NCBI GenBank assembly: GCA_002749535.1 | Contig: MZZL01000392.1 | Coordinates: 377,229-441,228 of the forward strand | DNA: 64,000 nucleotides | Source of the DNA: Apophysomyces variabilis | Taxonomy: Eukaryota; Mucoromycota; Mucoromycetes; Mucorales; Mucoraceae | Reading direction: 5' to 3' | Part shown: piece after piece, positions 34,679 to 46,035 of the stretch | How positions within the stretch are numbered: position 1 is the first letter of the stretch | How the letters are laid out: each line of letters opens with the position of its first letter | Made by a program: the position numbers and the translations under genes | The notes under the pieces: model-generated | Databases searched by the model: none | Seen by the model: the letters and a program-made list of their open reading frames with translations, nothing else | Told to the model about the DNA's origin: nothing

Positions 34679-34705
34679 ACACACACACACTCATACACAC
34701 ACACC
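34679..34705. repeat. (AC)n microsatellite in promoter
   Basis: An imperfect run of AC dinucleotides directly before the proposed start codon of the Zn2Cys6 gene at 34708, so in its likely 5' UTR or core promoter. Confidence 0.8.
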
Positions 34706-34707
34706 AA

Positions 34708-37326
34708 ATGTTTGCTACCCTTGAGTTACCTTTGAGAGGTATGGCTTGTATATATTCCCCAGACTTTGTATAATAAACCCTTTTTTTACAACCTTGACCA
34801 TGACCCAACAGATGACAGTAGGCATAAACGTCTTAAAGTCGGCCGAGCTTGCCATCCATGTCGAATGAAGAAAATCAAGGTAAAATATCAAGAAAAACAT
34901 CATCCATCTACCCCATCCTTTGGTATTGATCAAAAAGATTTTCTTTCTATGAACTTCTTCTGCATTCCCCTCTCCATAGTGTGATGGCAAGCAACCGTGC
35001 ATGCAGGTAAAACGGACAATTTCAATCCTGGTTTGTTTCTTGTTCTAACTGGATAACATACGATTCTTGTAGTGTAAAGGTGTCTATCCTCAAATATACA
35101 TATACACTTTTCGTATCGTTATAATACCTATATGATCCACTTACCCTTTATTTCTTCTTTCTTTCTTTTCCAGCTCGACGGAGAAAGTGCTCGTACCTGA
35201 AGAACACAGACGAAACTTACATTAAACTGGAGGCGAACAACGATACGTCCCTATCTGACAGTTTTATCAACGATATCACAGAGAATCTGCAATCTCAGAG
35301 TAATCATCGACAACATCAGCAGCAGCAACAGCAACAACAACAACAACAACAACAACATACACCGTCCGAAGAGAAGATCTTTGCTGTCAATAAACCAGAC
35401 AACTTATTTGCGAGTACTTCAGAAAAATCACACAATGACAATCAGCAGCCTGTTACCCGGGCAGATAAAATGATTGAACAATTGACAGACGGCTTGATGC
35501 AATTGACGCTTCATCAGGACACATCCAAGTTCCATGATAATGTGACGCCCTGGCGGAATTATGGTGATTTTGTGCGATGGACGCCTGAACCGGATCTGCC
35601 AAGCTACTACACCGCACCAATTGATATGCCCCCACGGCAGACACAGGAACATCTGATCCAGATCTTCTTTACCCATTGTCAACACGTTTCTCCCACCATT
35701 TCACGACGCATGTTCTACGATCAACTTCGTGTCAAAGGTCCATTAATCACGCCCCTCTTACTGAATGCTATTTATGCGCACGCGGCGAAGCACAGCGACG
35801 ACCCTGCGTTTCGATCCCAACCGGATAAACCTGCCACGCAAGGCGACATTTTCTATAATCGCGCACGAAGACTGCTCGACGATTTCCTTGATGTACCTCG
35901 CCTCAGCACCGTCATTGCATTGCTCTACATGGCCTCGTACGATTACGATATGACAGAAAGCGGTTCAAGGATTCGTTCCAGCCGTACGTGGATGTACAGT
36001 GGGATGGCGGTTCGCATGTGTCTTGAGTTAGGTTTGCATACGGCGAATTACAGCAGCCAGATGTCGCAATTCGATGTAGAACTTCGTAAGCGCGTGCTTT
36101 GGACTTGTTATGTCATGGATAAACTGGAAAGCTGCACTATGGAGCGGCCATGGATGTTAAAATCCAAAGACATTGCGTTGGATTTCCCTACCCCGCTTCC
36201 AGAAGATGATGGACAGGAGCGTTTGGTGATGGAAGGCTTTGGTCAATTATGTCGGCTGATGATCCTTGTGGAAAAAGTGATTCATTTTATTGCTTATGAT
36301 ACGAAAAACCGGAATATTTGGACGATCCATGAGGAAAATCAAACGTTGCAGTTTCTGGAAGCGATCACACAGTGGAGGGACATGTTGCCGGACGACCTGA
36401 AATGGACGCCTTCTTCGGGTCAGTATCTGAATATGCCAGCCTCGGCGGTGGTGGTCAATCTACATTTAATATGCTATGATCTGGAGTTGTCTTTGTTGAT
36501 GTGTTGCCGCTTCCAAGAGGAACGGTTACATCGTACGCGACGACGCTCGTTGGCGAATACGATCACGCACATTGTGTCACTCACTGTTCAGCATCATCGC
36601 TTGATGTATACGTATGCGCTTTCCACATTTTCGGGGATATTTGCTGCGCTTACGCACGCGGCTGATTTTGATCATCCCGTGTTGGATGTGGCGACGGAAG
36701 CAAAGATGCAATTTCGGAAGTGTTTGGAAGACGTCCGGGCGATTGTGGAGAGAGTGCCTGTTCGGGATATGCGAAATTTCGCCCGGTTGGTTGATTTGAC
36801 GCTTCAACCACAAACCTCCTTGGCCACGACGAGTAGTTCTTCCTCTTCTTCCGGTTCATGCAATTTTGCCACGGCGTTTTCTGCGATTAGTGACCTTTGT
36901 CATAAGGACGGCGAGTCTGTTCAGCGTGTGTTAACGCCTGACCCAAGTTTGTTTTCAGATCAGCATGATGCTGTGACCACGACGGCGGCGGCGATGCTGG
37001 ATAGTTCCAAGGCTTTACTGGCCACGACGTCTGTTACATTTCCTACTGTTTCACCGACAACACGACCTTATGCTTTCATTCCTTCTCAATTTGCATTCGA
37101 TCCGTCTTGTGTTCCTGGTCCCATTACTACTAGCGCCACGACCGTCTCTTCCTCCTCTTCCTCTTCTTCCGCGGCGGCGGCTGCGGCGGCTGCAGCCGCT
37201 GCTGTGGGTGCTGTGGGTACTCCTGTGACCGGCGCCGAGCTTGCGAACAAGAATATCGAACCTGCGGATTACACGTTTGAACTTATCTCTGTGGCGGATG
37301 AATGGGCCCGCTCCCTTATTTACTAA
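34708..37326 (+). CDS. Zn2Cys6 binuclear-cluster transcription factor with fungal-specific TF domain
   Basis: Five exons: 34708-34738, 34812-34879, 34980-35006, 35073-35079 and 35174-37326 (2286 nt, 761 residues). The zinc cluster spans residues 24-49 as C-x2-C-x6-C-x5-C-x2-C-x5-C (ACHPCRMKKIK, CDGKQPCMQ, CKARRKCSY). It is pieced together from four exons, two of them 27 and 7 nt long. The last loop is one residue shorter than usual. A polyQ run follows at about 35320-35355. The middle is the fungal-specific transcription factor domain, with SSRTWMYSGMAVRMCLELGLH and ELRKRVLWTCYVMDKLE. The C-terminal part has Ser- and Ala-homopolymers. Such proteins bind CGG-containing sites and activate target genes; the target is unknown. 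The first exon (MFATLELPLR) is the least certain part, chosen because it supplies an ATG and correct phase. Confidence 0.85.
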
Positions 37327-38185
37327 ATCATAACAAAGCATTATGCATTCCTCATCTCAAACGTCAGGAGAAGATAAAAAAAAAAGAAGGAGGAGGAAAG
37401 GGAACGGAAGGAAGAAAAGGGAAAAAAAAAAAGAAAAAGCTTCGATCGACAAGTTAGTTATAGACGTTTCTATCTTTATATAGATACATACAACTCGCAT
37501 ACACATACAAACAGAAAGATAACAGCAACCAAACACGACAGCGAAAGCAACAGAGCAGCAAAGTAACAACGATCATTCATTACCACGATAACAACACCAA
37601 CAACAACGAAACCTGAATGTGTCATGTCTATTTTTTTTTCTTCTTCTTCTTCGTCTCTTTATTATTTTCTTTTCTTTTCGCATTATTTAATCCCCACCTT
37701 TTTGTTCTGTGTAAATAGATTAAAGATAATGGCATGTGCAGTACATTTTCCTTTTTTTTTAGTTGCCGTAAAGAAACGAAAGAGATCAATGGGCGTTTTA
37801 CGGACTAGTTTATCATAAAAAGAAAGAGAGGTTTTTTATTTAGCGATGGGTTGGGGCATTGGGAGTACAACATCTTTGTTTTGTCAATTCTTATATTTTG
37901 GTTGAATAAGATCGTCATCCTGCGTCTTTATTTTGCTCCTCTTATCCTCCCCTGTCCATACATGTATGCGTGGAGAGAGCGTATAAGCGAAAGAAAGTGT
38001 TTCGTTCTACAGATGGATCCTTTTTCAAGTCGGGGCGAAATGCGAATAGATAATATAAAAAGGATATCATATTCCAACCCAAACCCTTTTCTTTTTTCTT
38101 TGCTTGTTTATCCTTACTAAATACTACTTTTTCGCTTTGGCCCTTCTCTTTCTTTCTTTCTTTCTTTTCCTTCTAGTGCCCATTG
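37327..38185. other. Spacer between Zn2Cys6 regulator and endopolyphosphatase
   Basis: About 860 nt with A- and T-rich tracts. It holds the regulator's 3' UTR and the endopolyphosphatase promoter. No gene is seen. Confidence 0.5.
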
Positions 38186-39823
38186 ATGTTGTATCTGACA
38201 TTGGTATCCTCGTTGTTATCCTATACAACGGTTTGTTCAGCTCTTACAGGCCGGTTTATGCAGGTGACAGGTACAGTGATTTCATTTTTTTTTTTTTATA
38301 TTTCCGCGTCTCTCTTTTTTCTTTACTTGCCCCTTTCATCTTTTCATCCCTTATTTCCTGCCTTAAGCTTCTTATCTCTCTCTTTTTAAAGAAAAAGCAT
38401 TGACCACCCTTTGAATCTTTCTTTTTTGGCAACTGCTTTAGATTTTCATCTTGATCCCCATTATGCTGCCGGTACAGATCCGGCTACATGGTGTCATCGG
38501 AAAAATCCTGATCAACAAGAACTAAATACGGCTGGCCCATTTGGTACTTTGAGCAGTAAATGCGATGCTCCTCCTGCACTGGTACAAAACAAAATAGAGA
38601 ACAGGATAACGAGAAGGAAAACAAAAATGATACTTAAACTTGTGTGTCTCTAGGTGGAGGCATCCTTTGCATTTATGAAGAAGCAACTACAAAACATTGA
38701 TTTTATTCTTTATACCGGCGATTCTGCTCGTCATGTAAGTAAAATAGAAATGCAAAAGAAAAAATATGACATTCATTGAATAAGGGGAAAATTCCAGAAT
38801 CGTGATAAAGATGCCTTACCCAGAACTGAGCAAGAAGGAATCGATGCTCAAAAACGGATTGTACAGTATTTTGAGCAAACCTATAATCTGAAATCAGTTC
38901 CCTGCGTAAGTGAACAGAAGAAAGAAAGACAGACTTGGATTGTGTGTATTGATTCCTATTTTTCTTTTCGTTTTTGCCTCTCTAGATACCCGCGATCGGA
39001 AATAATGATGTGTTTGACAATAATGAAGTGGTGTTGAGGGATCCACAATTCCAAAGCATTGAAGACATCTGGAAACCTTTTGGATTGAATTTGACAGATT
39101 CCTTCAGAGAAGGTGGCTATTTTATGCAAGCCTTATCCGATCGTGTCCGAGTGATCAGTATGAATACCATGCTTCTGCTGCGCAAGAACAAGAAATTATC
39201 CGATTGCGACGATCCAGGCCAAGCCGGTGCTATCCACCTTCAATGGCTTGAACAAGTATTGGAAGACACACGAAAACAAAACAGCAAAGCCTATGTCATG
39301 TAAGTAGCAAGGCCGATGTCGGAAGAAATAGAACATTGAAGACCTTTTATTTAATCACAACATCTGCCCTGTTTTCTTTTATTTTCTTTTTTTTTTTTTT
39401 TTAGCGCCCATGTCCCTCCGAATGGCAAGACAGATAAAATGTTTTATAAACCTGTCTGCTATGATAAATACCTTGCTCTCCTGGCTAGCTATGGTGATGT
39501 GATCCTAGGTCATTTTGCCGGTCATTTTAACAGTAAGTTCTCATGGCTCTACGAAGGAAAGAAGAAATAGAGCTTCTCATTATACGTTAAAAAAAAGATG
39601 ATCAGTTGACGGTGATTACCAAAGACCACAAACATCTACCGGCTCTACCCACAGGACGTCCTCAATTAGAGCAAATGGTGGCCACGGTTTTATTCAACGC
39701 ACCGTCCATCATTCCTCTGAATAATCCAGCTATCCGTATCTACGAATACGAAATTCAAGGAGACAAGTAAAGTATAAGTTCCCTTTTCTATGCGGAAAAA
39801 GAGGGCGAGATGCGTGGACGCAT

Positions 39824-39861
<38 letters not shown>

Positions 39862-40175
39862 ACAAGATGAATGGATAACGAACTATCCAATTTATTTATT
39901 TTTTCCTGTCGGTTACGTTTAGGTATCCTGTAGGGACGATTCGTGATTGGTATCAGTATTATGCTGATCTAGAAAAAGCCAACGAGAGCGGTCAATTGGA
40001 TTTCCAGCTGGAATACCAAGCTTCTAAATTGTATGGTGTCGATCATTTTGATGCGGAAGGTGCCAGTACCGTATTCCAGGAATTGGGTAACAACAACAAC
40101 GTGTTTGATCAGTACAGGACGTTTGTCACCGTCAGTAAACCGCACGAGGAATCCGGCGAAGACGATGACGATTAA
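38186..40175 (+). CDS. Endopolyphosphatase (Ppn1-like metallophosphoesterase)
   Basis: Eight exons: 38186-38270, 38442-38581, 38654-38734, 38798-38905, 38986-39299, 39405-39532, 39598-39766 and 39923-40175 (1278 nt, 425 residues). The enzyme cleaves internal bonds of inorganic polyphosphate chains, in yeast in the vacuole lumen. The N-terminus is a hydrophobic signal or signal anchor (MLYLTLVSSLLSYTTVCSA). Metallophosphoesterase motifs follow in order: QVTDFHLDPHY (metal site 1), YTGDSARH, IGNNDVF, AHVPPNGK and GHFAGHFN. TWCHR and SSKCD supply the cysteines typical of the Ppn1/sphingomyelinase-like group. The C-terminus is a short acidic tail. At 425 residues it is shorter than yeast Ppn1. 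It is convergent with the ETF alpha gene. The substrate is inferred from similarity; an acid-sphingomyelinase-like activity is the main alternative. Confidence 0.85.
39826..39858. repeat. (GA)n microsatellite in an intron
   Basis: About 16 GA units inside the last intron of the endopolyphosphatase gene (between 39767 and 39922). It is a pure simple repeat and likely length-polymorphic. Confidence 0.9.
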
Positions 40176-40644
40176 AAGAAAGAAAACAAATTTATTTCTC
40201 ATTTCATACAATCTGATTTAATGAGTCTATGACTGTTCATGCATCATTTTCTTTTCCTTCTCTATTCATCCTTCTCTGTTGATTTTCCCCTCTTTTTTTT
40301 TCCGGTTGCCTAAACTGTTTTGCTTCTTATCTTGCTTTCCCCCCCTGCCTCCTTCGTTTGGCTGATCTGTGCACCTCTCCCTGCAAGCTATGCGTTGTCT
40401 TCTTTTTGTTTTATAGATTGCATGTCAATCATTTTAGCCCAGGTTGTCGATCCTCTCCTCATGTATCATCGTTGTTTCTCTCTTTCTCTCCAATCACATC
40501 TATTCCCCCCCTGCACATACGATGCCTCCTTGATTCTCCATTTTCTGGTTTTTAGTGCTTAATACAACGGAGTTCTTTTTATATAAAGTAAAGGAGCAAT
40601 GCAATCCAAAGGTGACAGTCATTTAACTTGGTTCATTTCTACAT
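40176..40644. other. 3' spacer between convergent genes
   Basis: About 470 nt of pyrimidine-rich DNA between the stops of the endopolyphosphatase (+) and ETF alpha (-) genes. It holds both 3' UTRs and no gene. Confidence 0.5.
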
Positions 40645-42109
40645 CTATGCGTTGATCTTTTCGGTCAATTCAGGGACGGCCTTGAAAAGATCCTCGACAA
40701 GACCGTAGTCAGCAACCTGGAAGATAGGTGCATCGGCATCCTTGTTGATGGCGACAATGGTCTTGGAATCCTTCATACCAGCAAGATGTTGAATAGCACC
40801 AGAGATACCTAAATGGATAATATGTGATTAGCCTTTTTACTTCTCTTCACCCTTGGGCTCCGCTTTATTCCTATTTAATCTTTTTTTCCCACGATGGTTG
40901 CAAACTTACCAACAGCAATGTAAAGTTCTGATGTTCGATTAAACAGTGGAAATAACGAAATGGATGAGTTATAAAGAATTCCCCATTGATCTTCTTCTCT
41001 TTTTTTTTATATCTTATTTAACGTTACCTGGGGCGACGATCTTGCCAGTCTGACCAACTTGCAGCGAGTTATCGACGAAACCGGCATCGACAGCAGCACG
41101 CGAGGCACCCACTAAAGCAACAAGGGCAGAAAATTGATGAGAGAAAAGTTTCTCACAGCCACGTGATTTACATACCGGCAGCACCAATCTTATCAGCCAA
41201 GTCATACAACAACTTGAAGTTCTCGCCATTCTTCATACCACGACCACCGCTAATAACGCGTTTAGCGGTGCCAAGATCGGGGCGGTCACTCTTCTGGATC
41301 TCCTCACCGAGCCATTGTGTCAAAGAAGGCTTCTCGGCAGCGGGGGCAGCTTCAACAGCCACAGAAGAAGCATCGTTGGAGGCCTCGGCAGCCTCAAAAG
41401 CAGTGCCACGGACAGTAACCACCTTGACCTGATCGTTGGATTTCACAGTAGCAATGGCATTACCTATTAAATGAAGGCAAAAAAAAAGCATAAAGCGTTA
41501 CCTACCAAATAATCACCTTCCTTCTTCTATGTCATTGCTTTTACCTGCATAGATAGGACGAACAAAGGTATCGTCAGCTTCGACAGCAGTGATATCGGAC
41601 ACGGCAGCCACGTCTAACAAGGCAGCAGCACGAGGGAAGACGTTCTTGCCGAGGGCGGTATGGCCAGCGAATAAATGGGTGAAGCCATACTTCTTCTGGA
41701 CCTCGACCAAAAGAGGAGCAACATCCTCAGGAAGACCCTTGGCATAAGCCGCGTCGGTGGCAGTGATGACCTTGGAAATACCAGCATACTTGGCGACCTC
41801 CTTAGCAACGGCTTCAGGTGCATCACCGGCCACAAGAGCGGTGACCTGACCGACCTTGCGGGCAGCAGTCAAGGCATTCAACGTGGCTCCACCAATAACA
41901 CCATCCTTGTGTTCGACAAACAACAAAGCATTGCCAGCTCCAGTTGCATAAAAGCGTTGGGCAAACAAAGGTCGAGTCTAAGAGAAGTAAAGCGTGTTGT
42001 ATGTTCTTTAGCACCTTGTCAAGAAACGGATAGCGTTTTCTTTCTTTCTTCTTCTGCTGCTCGTTGTTCTTTTTACCTTGAGAGCAATACGTGCGGTGTT
42101 GGAGAACAT
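40645..42109 (-). CDS. ETFA: Electron transfer flavoprotein alpha subunit, mitochondrial
   Basis: Six exons: 42077-42109, 41545-41977, 41176-41463, 41028-41111, 40910-40927 and 40645-40808 (1020 nt, 339 residues). ETF accepts electrons from acyl-CoA and other dehydrogenases in the mitochondrial matrix and passes them to ETF-ubiquinone oxidoreductase. The N-terminus ([11 protein letters not shown], then [12 protein letters not shown]) is a typical targeting peptide. Domain I begins [20 protein letters not shown]. The FAD-binding C-terminal domain shows [54 protein letters not shown] and [11 protein letters not shown]. Exon 5 is only 18 nt (LYIAV) yet is needed for the conserved PELYIAVGISGA stretch. 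Length matches the family. The start is the first ATG of the targeting peptide. Confidence 0.95.
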
Positions 42110-43344
42110 GTTGTGGAAATGGGTGGAAACAGAGAAAAACGGAGAGAGAGAAAGAGGCAAACTTTAAGAAAAGGCGGGGAAAGGGGGGTCGAAGACACTC
42201 GCGCCATTAGGGAATCATTGGTCGGCAGGATCTGTCAACGTCACACTCTCTTGTTTGACCTTGACGCATTTTCACATGCTGTGATTTTCGACTTTAGGCT
42301 TTTACCGGGTCCGCGCATTCGATAACATAAAAAGCTTCCCTCTCTCTTGTTTCTCTACAACTTGTACTCATTCCGAAATGGCGAAATCATAGAATAAAAA
42401 AACGTCATAATTTGCCATAACATGAAGCTGGATACTGCTGTTAGAACTGTCAGCTCTTTCTACGTGCGGGACAAGATATTACCCCTAGAGCATGATAGAA
42501 TCGGATCTTCCCTTGTTTTGGTCCCTTGAGTTTTTAAGACAAGAAAGATATGTGAGAGCTCAATAATATACTTTTACATCTGCCCTCTTTCTCTGCAGTG
42601 CTTTTGTTTTCGAAGGGAAAATCATGGCTGGATAAGCAGAAAGACACTGATCCCAGATTCTCTTTAGTCATCTCGTGTTACATCAATCCATGTATATAAA
42701 GAGTATCAGCTCAACAAGTTATGGTACAGACTTCTCTAACCGGTTGCCATTAAAGTGCCTGCCAATCTAATCGATGAATTTGACCGGCAATCAGTATGAT
42801 AACTCATGGCTAAGAAACTGTGCAGCATGTTGCATACAGCCGTAGAATCTGGATTCCAAATCATAACCGTGCATGATTTGGCAGATTATGTCAGTACAGC
42901 ATAAGTTTTAGAGCCTTTATGACCTCGCATATCTCTTCCTTCTTTCCATTCTGTAAGCGTCACATCATAGACGCGACAAACCTGGGATATAAGATATCTA
43001 TCAGTGAGAAGCCAAACGTAGGGAGGGCTCTCGATACGAGGTTTAATCACATGGAAGATCACCGAACTACTTTACATGTGGGGGTTTTCTTTTGGCAATT
43101 TTTTTATAACGGGATCTGCTATGCACTGTTTTTGATTTTTTCGCACTCCTAGAGAAGCCTCACATCCGTTGTCTTTTTCTTTCCGCTCGTCATTAGCTAA
43201 TAAGTACAGAAAGGCAACTGCTCTATAGGTTATTCTGACACGATCATAGTTCTCTAAGAAATCAACATAGCGTTCTCTCTTTTTCTTGCGTGAAAATACG
43301 GCTGGTTAAAGCAGGTAGGAATAAGGCATTTGCTACTCATTATG
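42110..43344. other. Upstream region of ETFA, no gene recognised
   Basis: About 1.2 kb. It contains the ETFA promoter and, to the right, AT-rich DNA leading to the left breakpoint of the duplicated RhoGAP tail at about 43345. No supported gene. Confidence 0.45.
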
Positions 43345-43696
43345 CCGAGAAGAATAATTCTATTATTGTAGATAACGAACGATCTCCGTTTGTGTCTTAT
43401 GAAACCCTTCCCGTCGGTGGTATGCTGCAGCATCCAGGACACATGCCGCCTACAACAAATGGCGCTGCCTATCCACGTCCTTCCCTTGGTACAAGTAAAA
43501 ATACCTTGGTTCCAGAACCATCCAACAAGACTCAGTTGGAGACAATGGAATCCATCCCTGGCCAACCAGTAGTAGTATTAGTTGCGGCACCAGCACCATC
43601 CACAGATTATGACACCTTCTTCAACAGAAATCCAACACAATCCTGCTTTACAAGATATTCCCCCATAATCACCATGACCTTCTCCTACGGATGACA
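43345..43696 (+). pseudogene. Partial duplicate of the RhoGAP gene 3' end
   Basis: This segment aligns with the reverse complement of about 4211-4730, the tail of the F-BAR/RhoGAP gene. Shared segments include ETLP.GGM, GHMPPTT or GYMPPTT, AAYPR, NTLVPEPSNKTQ or KTLVPESSNKTQ, and the nucleotide words ACAATCCTGCTTTACAAGATA and GGCAATGATAAAGACA near the stop. It lacks the F-BAR and RhoGAP domains and an internal part of the tail (about 50 codons between the Ser/Pro block and the end), and is shifted in frame. Homology continues downstream into the spacer and then to an F-box gene in the same order as at the left end of the window. It is a truncated, non-functional copy created by segmental duplication. 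Confidence 0.85.
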
Positions 43697-44172
43697 ATGA
43701 TAAAGACAAAATTAGTTTTCTTCATATCTTGCTTGATCGGTTCAGTCTTTTTACTCCTTTTGGTTTGCTGACTTATGTGTGTCTGTATCTCTATATTCTC
43801 AACCTTCAATCAACTTCGTTAAAAAATTTACAGTTTCTTCTTCATTTATTTGAATCAACCATGAGTTCGTCGTTAGTACTTGTTTAGAAAGTATGGAATC
43901 TGACTATGGACCATATCGCTGTCTTGACAAAGCTATTCGAAGCATCCCTGCCATAAGTAGAGCATGCTATAAAGGGCGATTATGGATAAAGGTTTGGTAC
44001 ATTTACATTACAGTACGCCCCACAGAAAGATAGAAAAGTTTTGGTCGATAAAACATGTCCACAAGACGAGTCTCGTGTGGAGATGTTGGTGATACAGAAG
44101 AGCGGACTATAAAAGTATCTCCATGGCGACTTAGCCGAGTGTTAAGTGCATACGCTGCTCGGATCAGCTTTG
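43697..44172. other. Duplicated spacer upstream of F-box paralog 2
   Basis: Aligns in part with the reverse complement of the spacer at about 3960-4210. It also carries the promoter of F-box paralog 2, with a TATA box at 44108. No gene. Confidence 0.6.
44108..44115 (+). promoter_or_regulatory. TATA box of F-box paralog 2
   Basis: TATAAAAG about 57 nt before the preferred ATG at 44173, a suitable distance for a short 5' UTR. It supports that start over an in-frame GTG further upstream. Confidence 0.55.
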
Positions 44173-46035
44173 ATGCGTACTGGAATCCATGCTTCCATAA
44201 ATGACCTCGCACCTGAACTTCTGCTGAACATCGCAGCTCGCTTGCCGAGGAGAAAGTTACCCGTGCTTGTTACTGTTTGCCAAGCATGGTATAAGGCATT
44301 GGTCCGTGAACTATATCGTTCAGTAGAAATGCGTTCCGACGAACAGTTTGCGCAATTTGTTTCCACCATGCTCGTTTCTTGGAACAAGGGATTGTTTGAG
44401 CTTGTTCATGAATTACGAATAACATACGATCTGGACAAAAGCCAAATGCCCGTGCTGCGACATGTACTTTCCCAGTCGATACCAGGTTTTTTAGACCCTC
44501 TGTCACGCTACATGGGCATTCTACAAAATGATATACAGGCAATCAAAGGATCTTTGAATTTTCTGTCATTGTTGCCAATATGGAGCAAACTGTGCAGGAT
44601 AGTTATTGAGAGTCAAGTGATATCGCCCACAGTGCTTCCCCTCTGTTTCCTCCGGTATCGGCTGACAACGTTGGCAGTGAGGACAAGAAATGTCCGAGAA
44701 TGGATAACTACGCTTTCCCAACTTCCTTCCATAGAGACATTGAGAATTTATTTTAATGAATATACCCACCCGCAAGAACAGGAGTATCTACTACTAGTCA
44801 GCGGCAACAACCCGGAAGAGGACCATATGTGCGGAAAGCTCTCCTTCTCTCAACTGGAACAGATCCACAGCTATCTTCCATATCTTCAACACCTAGAACT
44901 TAGACGGCTGTGCACCATTGGAGACATACCAAGAGATGTCATACCTTGCAACACCTTACGTACATTAAGGCTGGAGATGAGAAATGGCCATCTGTGGGGT
45001 CAATATTTTGCCTTAAAATACGCAAATCTGGAGGAATTGCATATTCTTAATCGGCACCACATCCCTTTGAGCTTCGTCAGAGAGATCAAGTTTATCGCAA
45101 GCGCAAACAAACATCTTAAAGTGTTGAATGCAGCCGGTGAGTCCTCTTACTCGATTTTGAAGATACTCGCTCGTGTAAATGCACCTGTCGCAGCGATACA
45201 CCATACCATCTCCGATTCATATCTGTTTACGAAAATGATTCGCTCGTTCCAGAATTCGCTATCCACAGTATCCGTGAGTGATCAGCCCGAGATATCTCGT
45301 GCAGAAGTGTTGCAGCAGTTACAGTCTTGCCCATCCTTAAGCAACTTGGATTTGTGGTGGCTAGGGGGGGTTGTGGAAATCGATAGGATTTTAAGCAAGT
45401 TACCTAATTTGAAACAGCTCTCCGTGCAGGCAGATTCCATTAGCGTCAGTTCGACTCACGGCATAGTGAGGACACATCAAAAGCTGGAAAAGTTGGAACT
45501 AGACGCACACGACATTAGTGATAAGACTTACATGTACCTGTCCAAGTCTTGCACCCGTCTTTACTTTCTTTCATGCTGGTATTTAACGGAAGTTGCTCAA
45601 CCCCGTACGGTTTATTATCCGCACACGGGCCTTAAATATCTACAAATCCGCAATGGTGGCGCGTCTACCTTTTGGACATCAGGGCCTACTCACTGCATGT
45701 ACAAGTTAATTAGGATGAATGAAGTGGAGCGTATCCGAGAAAGAGACGAACAATATGATCGATTAGCTGAAGACATGGAAAGGAGGACGAGTGCTGGCGC
45801 GCAATGGTTTCATCGTACCAGTTGGTATGATAAGATAGATGTTCACCCTGTGAAAATCCCTTCTGATACGCAGAGCGATTTGTGCGTGTCCAGTGACCGA
45901 GAATGTGCTTACACTCAAAGCACAACACAAGAAACTCACGGGAATCAGCAAAAGCTGGGAAAGATACCTGTTGTATCCATTTTATGCCATTATGTGGATG
46001 TAATAAAATTGGATGGGTTACAGGTGCTTAGTTGA
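44173..46035 (+). CDS. F-box / leucine-rich repeat protein (paralog 2)
   Basis: Single exon of 620 codons starting MRTGIHASINDLAPE. The F-box lies at about residues 8-50 (LAPELLLNIAARLPRRKL, VTVCQAWYKAL). It is followed by leucine-rich units (LQHLELRRL, LRTLRLEM, LEELHILNR, LSNLDLWWL). The C-terminus PVVSILCHYVDVIKLDG matches the end of paralog 1. F-box proteins recruit substrates to SCF ubiquitin ligases; the substrate is unknown. It sits downstream of the broken RhoGAP tail, mirroring the order RhoGAP to F-box at 7.2-1.6 kb, and is followed in tandem by paralog 3. The frame is intact, so selection may still act on it despite the broken neighbour. Confidence 0.84.
   Translation: MRTGIHASINDLAPELLLNIAARLPRRKLPVLVTVCQAWYKALVRELYRSVEMRSDEQFAQFVSTMLVSWNKGLFELVHELRITYDLDKSQMPVLRHVLSQSIPGFLDPLSRYMGILQNDIQAIKGSLNFLSLLPIWSKLCRIVIESQVISPTVLPLCFLRYRLTTLAVRTRNVREWITTLSQLPSIETLRIYFNEYTHPQEQEYLLLVSGNNPEEDHMCGKLSFSQLEQIHSYLPYLQHLELRRLCTIGDIPRDVIPCNTLRTLRLEMRNGHLWGQYFALKYANLEELHILNRHHIPLSFVREIKFIASANKHLKVLNAAGESSYSILKILARVNAPVAAIHHTISDSYLFTKMIRSFQNSLSTVSVSDQPEISRAEVLQQLQSCPSLSNLDLWWLGGVVEIDRILSKLPNLKQLSVQADSISVSSTHGIVRTHQKLEKLELDAHDISDKTYMYLSKSCTRLYFLSCWYLTEVAQPRTVYYPHTGLKYLQIRNGGASTFWTSGPTHCMYKLIRMNEVERIRERDEQYDRLAEDMERRTSAGAQWFHRTSWYDKIDVHPVKIPSDTQSDLCVSSDRECAYTQSTTQETHGNQQKLGKIPVVSILCHYVDVIKLDGLQVLS

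Larger units (their letters stand above)
32521..34707. other. 2.2 kb without a recognisable gene
   Basis: AT-rich DNA with short frames. A plus-strand frame at 33460-33708 has no domain or splice partner and is not called. The right end, including the CA-rich tract, is the promoter region of the Zn2Cys6 gene. Confidence 0.5.

Noticed and set aside
44146..44172. Extended N-terminus of F-box paralog 2
   Set aside because: The extension would start with GTG; the ATG at 44173 is at a normal distance from the TATA box.
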